Below, piece after piece: positions 55,060-64,000 of a stretch of DNA of 64,000 nucleotides. The number at the start of each line of letters is the position of its first letter. Positions within the stretch are counted from its first letter, which is position 1. The notes beneath the pieces were generated by a model. It made no database searches. It saw nothing but the letters and a program-made list of their open reading frames with translations, and was not told where the DNA came from. Made by a program: the position numbers and the translations under genes. This DNA comes from Bradysia coprophila (lineage: Eukaryota > Arthropoda > Insecta > Diptera > Sciaridae): the NCBI RefSeq assembly GCF_014529535.1, contig NC_050738.1, forward strand, positions 2,232,001-2,296,000, read 5' to 3'.

Positions 55060-58000
55060 ATGTCTTTTCCTTCGTTTTTTGATGTCCAAAATGAATCTTT
55101 CTTTTTTTTGCTTCAGGTCAGGGGAAAAAATGGCAAACAGGCACCAAAAAAACCACAAACAGCAATCGAGCAGCTTGCCTCTATTTTGGATTACGTAAAT
55201 TTGGTTGCATATCCTTGTAATTTCGAGCTAACCAAAGATTGGCAGATGACTCTAAGAGGAAAATTGTGTCTTGTTTGTCAATTATTCTTTCTGTATGCGA
55301 ATATCTACTCAGTATACGTATTACTGCCACATCCAGTCGGCATTGTGATGTTCGGTGCTGTTTTCTTTTCAGTAACTGTAAGATCTAATGAGATTCGTAA
55401 TCGAAATAGCCTCTTTTTCTTAAATCTAATTCGTTAGGCAGTGAAATTTCAGCATGAATTTGCTTCAGCTATTTTTCATCTGATTCACCCATACAATCAA
55501 CACTGTTATCAATCCACACATCACACGACTTTCTCGTTTGGGCGTTTTATTCGGGCAGCCTAGAGCATCTCTAGGAGGATTTTTAACGCTACGTAAAATT
55601 CGCAGCGGACTAAATCCCAAATAACACACAATGTACAGCAATTACACTAGTGAGAACAGACAAAACCTAAGATGTGAAAATCAGGGTCGGTGTAACGTCA
55701 GATGCTGTAACAAAAATGATCACAAAAATTCCACCATTTGGCTGCTTTCACTTTATTATAATAATAAAACACCAAACGACAAATTAACTTTATTGGCTAA
55801 GTCTAGAAAAACCGCTAAAACGAAAGTATGCAAAACATAAACAAACAGAGAAATAAATTCTCTTCGTGATGTAAATTGAAAAAACACTTTCGTATACTTG
55901 AAGAGAATAGAAAGGGTATTACGTGAACCTTGGTTTCATCTGCCTGCTTGATAAGCTTTCTTCCAAAGTTTCATACCGGAGAGTTTTATTCTGGAAAAGT
56001 TTCCTGCTGAAAAGCAAAGACATCGCTCTGTTTGAAGGATACCCGACAGACAGGGCGATTTAAACGAAACCAATTAAACTAAGACACTGCGCAGCTCAAA
56101 CCACATTAAGAACCTGTGCAGCTCAAACGTTGCGAATTTCTGAAATTACTTCCAGCTGAAATGCCTATAAACTGAAGCTAAAGAACTGTTAAGGGATCGT
56201 CAAGGGCACAGTTGCCATACTCTCATACGCCACGATTTTGCAGCGGACTAACCACGCATACACTAACCTCGATTACAGCTAAAGAAACTTTAACTAAACA
56301 GCGGCGCTTCTCATAAAAACAACTTCTATAATAGACAAATCTAATGTTGATTGAAGATCCAGTGTAGATCAGACGTTGCGTCCTTATACAGGGCGTTTGG
56401 AATTCCTAGAATCACCTTCAACTGAAATGCCTACAAAGGAAAAGCTAAAACATAAGAGAGAAAAACTTTCAGAACAAACAAACCTATTGCTTTTCCCTTT
56501 CCCATGGTTCACGTTTAGTGAGTAAATTTGAAGCAAAGAAGCTGTTTCGACCTCCGAGTGTGATGATGGTCACAGAACAGTACAGAACTGTTCATCGTCA
56601 GTTGCTTCAATCACATTCGTTCACAAGACAGCAGTAAATTCTCGATTGTACAAGTGTTGAAAATTTACCATGAAAATTTGGTGCCATCTTCTGATGGAAA
56701 GTTTGGACACAAATGGAAAGCTACTATAAAATTACCACGAACATAGCAGTGAGATCTTAGCAAAAATACAAAAACAACGAAACGTCAAACAACTCACACT
56801 TAATCATTCATTCATTAGCTCATTCGGACATTCATAAAACCAACTGCATCCTTGTCTCACTGCGTTTATTCATCAAAAAATCGCATTTTTAACATACCTA
56901 ATTCTACGTGAAGATAAGTAGCACCAGAAGCCTTTTTCTGAGTGAAGGATGGGTAACACGACATGCTTTGACCTCTAATAAAGGCGGGTAACGCTACACA
57001 CCTTTTCTTAAGTTAAGGATTGGTACACTACTTACCTTGTTCTAAATGAAAGATGGGTAACACGACATATTTTGTTCTTTTTAAAAGAACGGATATAGCA
57101 CTGCTACACGCCTTGTTCTGAGTGAAGGATGGACAACACGACATGCCCTGTTCCATGCGATAGATGGGTAATACACTGCGATTTTAAAGACTTTATCCAG
57201 AATGTTGGGTCACTAAACTAACAGATACACTGACATTACGAAAATGTTTCTTCAGTGACAAGGGTTTTTTCGTTTTTCCGTTGTTTCGCTGTTACTGGCA
57301 TTTTTAAATTTTAGATTAGTGACCGTGAATTTGGGTTGTGTCAGTGTTTAGATTTTCGTTCTTTGGTTTTTTGTGTTCAAAGGGTGTGATTTACGTCGTT
57401 CTTTGGTTTTTTTGTGTTCAGAATGTGTGAAATGTGTAAAATTATTTGTGCGAGAACGGCGGAAGGCCTGGGCTGAATGCAGACTGTATGGATAAATGAG
57501 GTCAGAATGTGTATCATCTCTTTTCTATTTTAAATAAAAATTATGAAATGATGAATGATTGTGAAATGTGTTCGATCCTCCACTTTGTTGTTTTTGTTAA
57601 AAGTTTGTCCACCTTACCGTAGAGCGCATATATGGTCACAGAATTTTCGACACTGTCGTTCCTGACGAGTCCCTTAGTGTACTGTTTCCACATAAAATTT
57701 ACGGCAATTTTATGGAAGTGAACTAGTGAATTTTGAGATCAGCAGGACAAAACGGCGTGTCTTTAGGTACTCTAGGGAAAGACTTGACTGACCATTTTTC
57801 TTTTGTTTTTGTTTTCGTTAACGGTTACGCGTTTTAACTGGACTATGGGCAAAGATTTGGCCTTGTTGTTTCGAGTTTATTTTCAATTTTAGACAAACAT
57901 TAACCGCACGAATAGTCAGAATGACTTTTCTTGGGATTTCGTACTGATCTACTGAAAATGGCATCAAGAACGCAAATTCAGTTTTATGGCATCAGGAACG

Positions 58001-60563
58001 CAAATTCAATCTTTTGTCTCTCAAAAGAGTGTTCTTGTCACCTTCGGGTGGCAAGTAAAATACTGTTATTAAAAATCTTTATACGGTTTTACCACTTCCG
58101 AACGCATGCGTGTAGCAGCTTTAACTGCATAAACTGTATAAACAGTTTTGATTGTATGGGTGGATCTGTTGTAAAGAGGTACAGCACAACTGGACTATTG
58201 TACAGCTAGGACCACATGTTGTGGGTGTGTTAGTAACGAATGTACTATCACTGTTTAGTATTGAATAAATGTTTCACTTCTTTTTGTACAATCATCGAAC
58301 ACACATCGTTTCACTTATTCTCTGACAATAGGATCAGATAAAAAAAACAGCTGAAGCAAATTCATACTAAAATTTCATTGCCTCTGACTATAAATCTCCT
58401 TCTAGGTCATAACCAATTTTGTCGTCGTTTGGTACAATCACGAAAAGTATTATTCTTTAGTCGCTTTCATTATGGATGTGTACCACCGAAATGCAACTGG
58501 TTTGAAGGAGCGCATGCTGTTCAATACGACACAAACGATTTTTCAACATTTCAAAGCAGTTCGAGCTGCCATATTCGCAGGGATGACACTGTTCTCGTGT
58601 TTACCGATTTACGACATTTTTTTCCGAAGAATTTTAACGAAATTGTCTCCGATGATGTTTCCATATTTGGATGACCAAGTCCTCCAAGGATATTTGATTT
58701 CTTGTGTACTGAATATCGTCTGGGCCGGCTGGAGTTACATCGGCATCTATGGTGTTAGTTGTATGTTCCTGTTATATGTGCATGTGTATGATGCACTTGT
58801 GTCGCTAGTCGAGGACGATTTAAATGCATTCGATGCCACGTGGGAAACGAAATGTGTTGACATTAAACGACGGAAATTTGCATTTAAAAACATAATGCTA
58901 AAGTTTATGGATATAGCCAGGTAAACTACAGTTTCAGTTGGATATGCATCTATATATCGTTTACTGTTTTTTTTTAAACAAAATATTTATTATCATTCCT
59001 TGTTAATTCAGTGTGGAATGCAATGTATAAACTGTGCATAAATATCTAGGTGACGTTATATTTTCGTGTGTTTATTCACCTCGGATTCGCCTCGGCTCAA
59101 CAAATTTCACACGAAAACTCCACTTTTTAACTTATGTAATGTAAATGACAATTATTCTAACTTCGGTACTACGGTACGATACTACAAGTGAAGTGTTCCG
59201 TAGAAATCTCCGATTACTTGCCAATTTTTACATTGAGATGACATGCTTTGGCAAAGTTTTTATACATTTTTTCTTCTTCATATTTCCACTTCACAAACTC
59301 GAAATTCACCATTTGTCAATTAAATCCGATGAACACATTGGATATTATTGGAAAACTGAAACGTTTCTGTGGGTAAGCACAACAGGCCCCATCGCGGCTT
59401 AGGTGCAAGTCTTCTTATTAGGGCGCCCACTCATCGTATACTAACGTTTCTGCCATTTTCATACAAAAGTAAACAATTTTTATTCTTCTTAGTCATTCCA
59501 ATTTGTTCCACTACGCGTCGCTTCCTTTGTTGGAAATCGCAAGGTAAATAGGTTTGTTCCAAGGCCATATGAATTGTCAACTTTCATCCATAGAACCATA
59601 ACCTCAATAATATCTCTGGGTAAATCGCGTAGGCGACGTTGCTCGATTTGTATGAAATATCACGTAAGCGACGTTGCTATGGATGACATTGTCGTTGTTC
59701 GGGTTGTCAAAGTTCGTGTTTACAGTTACTTGGAACAAACCTGCGGCCGCCCTTGTAAAGTGAACACATTTTTGTGCACACTGTATAAGATTATGGGATT
59801 GCCACAAATAGCAACGGAAAACGAATTTGGTTTTAAAATTGCAGATATAGCGTTTACATGAACGAACGGTTCAACTTTATTACAACTATACAGATGGGGT
59901 CTACATATTTATCGTTCACAACAGTACTTTTTGGCATTATAAAGGTAGCTAGACGGATAAATTTGATGAGAAATTGATATTTTAGAAGCTTTTTTTCCTG
60001 TCAGGCTGACTTTATCAGTGGCATAGGTGCCAGCGTCTATTATGTAACTCAAATTTTAACGTTTTCTTTCATCGGACAAATCATGCAAGACACGGTACAT
60101 TATTGTGAATTTTGCCCGACTGAAGTTATTATAGATCTCGTTGCTGTCAGGATGAGAATTACCTGGATGGGTGTCTTCTAGCTCTAAGTAACTTCTTTCA
60201 TGTGACAATTTCGTGACAATTTTAATTAGAAAACCAAAGAAAATTTCCATGACCGGATACCGGTTTGATTTGCGAATAAAACTTTCATTTTAGACTGATA
60301 GAATCGGTGATATTATATGCAATACAAATTGGTATAAGTATGACGTCAGCTATCAACAGGATTTAATACTCCTACTAAGTATTATGCAAAACGTCTCTTG
60401 CGTTCGTATTGCCGATATTTACCCATTGAACTTTGAAAGAGGTCTCGCGGTAAGCCACCAATTTTTTCTTTGTTTGATTATCGAAATTAAGTTTATGACT
60501 TTAATTTTGTAGATCCTAAAGAGCATTTACAGTATTTTCATGTTTTTGGTAGAAGTCGCGTGA
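55060..60563 (+). CDS. Insect odorant receptor (7-TM), 382 aa
   Basis: Exons 55060-55377, 58406-58920, 59986-60094, 60294-60449 and 60513-60563; introns GT-AG, frame continuous. Insect ORs are ligand-gated channels that assemble with Orco in olfactory neurons. Seen: hydrophobic segments typical of the family in exons 1-2 (for example LCLVCQLFFLYANIYSVYVL, VLNIVWAGWSYIGIYGVSC), the TM6-like ASVYYVTQILTFSFIGQIM, then the conserved C-terminal region with CNTNWYKYDVSYQQDLILLL and ILKSIYSIFMFLVEVA. The short last exons are characteristic. The N-terminus is least sure: a TTTGCTTCAG acceptor-like site at 55118 could mean an upstream exon instead of the ATG at 55060. Intron 1 is 3 kb. Confidence 0.88.
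55378..58405. repeat. OR intron 1, degenerate internal repeats
   Basis: 56060-56460 holds two loose copies of a GCAGCTCAAACGTTGCG / CAGCTGAAATGCCTA(T/C)A block. 56930-57180 repeats GTGAAGGATGGGTAACACGA about every 45-60 bases. 57340-57425 has GTTCTTTGGTTTTTTGTGTT twice. No gene supported. Confidence 0.5.
59552..59740. mobile_element. MITE in OR intron 2, ends GTTTGTTCCAAG
   Basis: GTTTGTTCCAAG at 59552 and its complement at 59740 enclose inner inverted words (TTGTCAACTTT against AAAGTTCG) and two GCG(T/A)A(G/A)GCGACGTTGCT copies. A related GTTGTCAAAGTTCGGATTAA block occurs near 52175. Confidence 0.6.
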
Positions 60564-62171
60564 AAAGATGAAGCCAGTGAATTTCAGTTTGCACATGAAA
60601 TGCTTTTCAATGAAAGTTTCATTTGAAACAAAGTTTAGCTCATTTCGGCTCATTTGACGAAGCTTTGAAACAAATACAGAAAATGCACGCATTGGTTATT
60701 TCCTAGTGTTAGCTACAAAACACTTTTTATTTGTCTCGGACGTTTGGAAGATGTTTATAGCACGAGCGGCGATTTGATTATAATTACAACAAAACGGATG
60801 GTAACAATGGACTACCTGCAAATTGAAAAATCATGAAATAACTTTAAAGCATTTTTGAATGAAACTTAATTTTTTCTGCATATTAGATGACACCACCCCT
60901 GGAATTAGGTAAAATAAAGGGTTGTACCTTCGGAATATTGAATGTAAAAATAAACAACATTTACCATTACACATTATCAAAATATCACTTCGGTTTTTTT
61001 TTAAATTAATTAAGTAAAACACCTGTGACGTCGAGTTGTTCGATTATTTACGTACCATCTCTCTGATCTTAGTTTTGTTGTCGGTGGTCTCCAGTTCAAA
61101 GATGGCAAATGTTTTATTTCTAATGGAAAAATTTGGGAAAAAAGGGAAAATTTAGGACAATATTGAAAAATGCTTTCTAATGATTTTGACGAAGCTTTTG
61201 TACCAAACACTAAGTGGTATTTTAAACTGTAGAAGTAATAGATTTTCAATGATTCCATCTCGATTAGGCCTGTTCATTTTAGAGAAATAGTCCCAAATTC
61301 ATCTGGCATGGTGTTTATCTGGTCCGGAAGGCTAAAATATTGGCCCCGTATTTTTTTTTTTTAATTTTAAAAAATAGTTTAGATCTGGGGAGCGAAGCAT
61401 TTGTTCAATAGGGCGTATCGAATTTTGCAAAATTTAAGGTCCGCGACAGCCTTTGTGCGGAAAACGTAGATCACCGAAAACTGTGTCCGGTCATGTGGGT
61501 GATGGATCCGAGGAAGCCCGGGAAGAAGTCCCCCCGGACGACTTTAACTTTCTGATTGTCATAACTCGAAAGTTGAGAGTATTTTCGAAAATAATGTTCT
61601 AGCGGAATGTAGAGCTTTGAAAACTCTACAAAACTACCGAAGAAACCGATGGTCCAAAGGGTGCCACTGCCGAGATTGCCTAACATCGAAAATCTGACCT
61701 TATGGTTTCGACTTATATTTCCTGAGAGACAAATGTTTATGTTTAGTTTGTGGTATGAGGTGGTAGGGGAGGTCGAGCACTACCAGTACACTAGGCATGT
61801 CCCGGGCGGAAATTCACCTGAAACAACTTTTTCAAAATTTTTGAATGGACTTTTTAAGAGTACCCACATTGCCACGAAGCCAGTGAAGACACTGCAACCG
61901 GTCGAGGACACATTGCCCAGTAAGTATATATAATATTCCATGACAGTAGCTGAACTCTTTTACAAAATATTTGTGATTTCGATGTGGCACACACTATACT
62001 ACGAACCTTAATATTTCGTACATAGGTATATCGAAAAATGTGTAGAACTTGTCTATTTGCAACGAAATCGACTTCTTATTACTATTCGTGGGTCAAATAA
62101 CTAATTAAACCTACAAATTGGCATCTGTCCCACAAATTTCACTTTATTCGGATTTTGTAGTACAAAATGTG
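60564..62171. other. Intergenic, no gene recognised
   Basis: The frames at 61471-61686 (minus) and 61649-61933 (plus) overlap and have no recognisable domain; the segment about 61330-61930 is less AT-rich than its surroundings and may be an old repeat. AAAGGGTTGT / ATTAGGT words near 60900 are unassigned. Confidence 0.4.
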
Positions 62172-62244
62172 CTCCAATGTCGAAACACGAATATTATACG
62201 CACAGCATCGTCTATTACATCGAATATAATGATTTCAAGGGAAC

Positions 62245-62254
62245 ATGACTCGGC
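62245..62254 (+). promoter_or_regulatory. Possible CNC-Maf (ARE-like) site, copy 2
   Basis: The same ATGACTCGGC as at 35631, but now separated from the coding exon by the inserted element. Confidence 0.2.
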
Positions 62255-62398
62255 AATTTTAGATTTTCTCGATTCAATTCTTTGTGTTTCTACGTTTTAC
62301 GGCAACAAAATCAACCCTGGAGGCGAAATATCAAATGCCACAAGAAATAAAACGCGAAAGAAAGGTGCCGATGATAATTATACATAAAATTACCGATA

Positions 62399-63256
62399 AA
62401 CGAGCCATCAGAACAGTCGGAGCGTTTGCTGCGACTGAGCCCCGTACAAACCCGTATATCTATTGCGTACGTGACCCTAGTGCGTCTGTCACCCTACTTT
62501 GACCTTAAGCCTATGCACCGGTTAAAGTAGTTAAAGTAAAATTATTATGTAATGTGTACATCTTAGAAATTGCGCATAGCGCAATTACGAAGCCCCGTAC
62601 GACGTTCCTTTCAAATAAAACAAAAATTTCAAATAGCCCTAAAATTTTAATTTTTTGAGTATAAATACACATAGGGCCTAGTATCGGCCTCAGTCCGAGG
62701 ATCCAAATTTTTTTTTTTCAACTACATTCTATTCGGCCTTTGATTACCTTCCAAATGAAACAAAAAATACGGAAAACGGATGAAATTTGCTCGAGTTATA
62801 TGTAAAATACACATAGGGCCCTAGTAGCTTTTCACTTCTAAGGCCCTAATTCACGGTCCACTCACCCGATTTTAAAAAACTTTTTTTTCCTGGATTGGTA
62901 TTGACAATACATATCATTTGCCGTGTCATTTACATTTCCATCGTTTATTTTGCCATAAATATCACCAAAAGACCTTAAATCACTTAGGTGGCCCTAACTC
63001 ACGAAGGGCCGACCCGAATATGCCCATCTTCGAACTTAGCCTCACTATTTTGACTATCTTTCAGGGAATCGGATATCGGATTTGATTTACTCAAGATATC
63101 GACGTGACGGACAGACGGACAGACGGCCCAAATTTTTATTGCGGATTCGTCATCTATGAACATAGGCAAACACTTTGCCCTTACCGTCTGCTTCGAATTC
63201 CATCAATTACACACGGCATCGTAATCCTATAAGCCCCTTCGTACTTCGTACGGGGC
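62399..63256 (+). mobile_element. Element inserted in the leader of maf-S copy 2
   Basis: Absent from copy 1, so it inserted after the duplication. Starts CGAGCCATCAGAACAGTCGG and ends TACTTCGTACGGGGC, with TAAA on each side. An inner inverted AGCCCCGTACGA block lies at about 62592. Contains GGACAGACGGACAGACGG near 63110. It is the short form of the 43589-47075 element, in opposite orientation, without that element's GC-rich array. Confidence 0.8.
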
Positions 63257-63348
63257 TAAAAACATGGACCAACCATACGCGTTGATCGTAAACAAAACAA
63301 AACTGTTTACGGTGAAAGGGTACACAAATTGCTCAATGTCATTCGTAC

Positions 63349-63809
63349 ATGGTGTCTACAAAATCCGAAACACCATTCCAGGCACCCCTATCGCCATGTC
63401 CCATTCCAGACATATCCGACGATGAGTTAATTTCGATTTCGGTACGTGATTTGAACCGTACATTGAAACTACGCGGTTTGACTCGCGACGAAATTGTTCG
63501 CATGAAACAGAGACGACGAACATTGAAGAATCGCGGATACGCGGCCAGTTGCCGAATCAAACGGATCGAGCAGAAGGATGAACTGCAGACGGAAAAGACT
63601 CAGGTAGAAGACACGAATCTTGGAGTTGAGTAAATTTTGCTGAAATTTTCCGAACTACAAATTTTGTCTAGGAATGGCACGATATGGAAGCGATGCAGGA
63701 TGCCAATCAACATATTCGTGAGGATACTGAATTGTGGCGGCGCAAGTATGAGTCGTTGAAGAAATTTGCGATTACAAACAAGATTGCGATACCAGCCGAA
63801 TTGGAGTAG
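63349..63809 (+). CDS. Small Maf bZIP protein, copy 2 (possibly expressed paralogue)
   Basis: Exon 1 63349-63603, intron to 63671, exon 2 63672-63809; 130 aa. The 2-bp deletion relative to copy 1 breaks the upstream frame, but an ATG at the deletion opens the Maf frame ([20 protein letters not shown]), a start that looks more like other small Mafs than the long N-terminus of copy 1. The basic region NRGYAASCR is unchanged; zipper differences include ELETEK to ELQTEK, NEH to NQH and RTD to RED. No stop or splice mutation. Against function: an element in the leader and no poly(A) signal where copy 1 has one. Either a young paralogue or a pseudogene not yet broken in its frame. Confidence 0.7.
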
Positions 63810-64000
63810 CCATGACTGGTTTCATGGCAGGGACTAAGATAGGAAACATTGAGGGTGGGAAAGCACAAAAGCAGACGAAAGATTCAGCGTCTTCATAGTC
63901 AATTTGTGAAGTTCATTATATCATGTTACACAGGGCATATTATTGGTAAATTGATTTACCGAATTTACAGAAATTTACCGCAAATTTACTGAATTTACCG

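Larger units (their letters stand above)
62172..64000 (+). repeat. Duplicated maf-S locus (second copy, runs off the window)
   Basis: Matches 35560 to about 36620: leader, both exons, intron, part of the 3' flank and the start of the TTACCGAATTT hairpin. Differences: an 858-bp element inserted at 62399-63256, a 2-bp deletion near 63350, and loss of about 77 bp after the stop codon. Divergence elsewhere is low, so the duplication is fairly recent. Confidence 0.9.

Noticed and set aside
59145-59402. Additional odorant-receptor exon
   Set aside because: The receptor model joins exon 2 (ends 58920) to 59986 in frame; this frame does not resemble the family and lacks matching splice phases.
60056-60250. 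64-codon antisense frame as a gene
   Set aside because: Overlaps odorant-receptor exon 3 and its intron; looks charged and plausible but has no partner exons or recognised family.
61471-61933. Two overlapping frames as genes
   Set aside because: Opposite strands, no recognised motif; more likely an old repeat.

Overview
This is animal nuclear DNA, most likely from a dipteran insect and plausibly a nematoceran such as a fungus gnat. It is AT-rich, with GT-AG introns, dense nested transposons and few genes. The genes are insect-type: a nucleoplasmin-like NLP, small Maf (maf-S), an odorant receptor, a ZCCHC24 orthologue, a CDKL kinase, a double-dsRBD protein and an F-box/LRR protein. The species call is inference; the gene families are read from the sequence.

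Layout. 1-3.7 kb: the N-terminal two thirds of a CDKL1/4-type kinase on the minus strand, whose 2.6-kb first intron holds a foldback element and a clean hAT-like element. 10.8-15.4 kb: a four-exon ZCCHC24-like gene (minus) whose first intron carries an element built of CCCAAATATT arrays plus two hairpin MITEs. 18.5-26.5 kb: an F-box/LRR gene (plus) split by a 6,671-bp LTR element (19538-26208). That element has identical 163-bp LTRs, a 4-bp target duplication and no coding capacity, so it resembles a LARD. Beside its 5' LTR (element on the minus strand) sits a 50-nt copy of a tRNA-Arg 3' part. 26.7-28.2 kb: nested MITEs. 28.46-30.75 kb: NLP (plus), with a candidate two-exon secreted-protein gene nested antisense in intron 2. 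33.6-35.1 kb: the dsRBD protein (minus), head to head with maf-S (35.8-36.3 kb, plus).

36.5-55 kb is almost entirely repeats: a decayed non-LTR retrotransposon in two parts (endonuclease at 39 kb, reverse transcriptase at 49-50 kb), a foldback element with an almost perfect 325-bp palindrome, a 3.5-kb composite element with two unrelated ~144-bp tandem arrays, a decayed repeat-associated ORF, and a 3.8-kb foldback element. 55.06-60.56 kb: a five-exon odorant receptor (plus, 382 aa as modelled). 62.17-64 kb: a second copy of the maf-S locus, with the bZIP reading frame kept but an element inserted in the leader and the poly(A)-signal segment deleted.

The genes do not form one pathway. The main biological story is transposon activity: one very recent gene disruption by a noncoding LTR element, a possible record of aberrant reverse transcription in that element, and a maf-S duplication still keeping its frame. 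All exon models come from reading splice sites and family resemblance by eye; no search or alignment was run.
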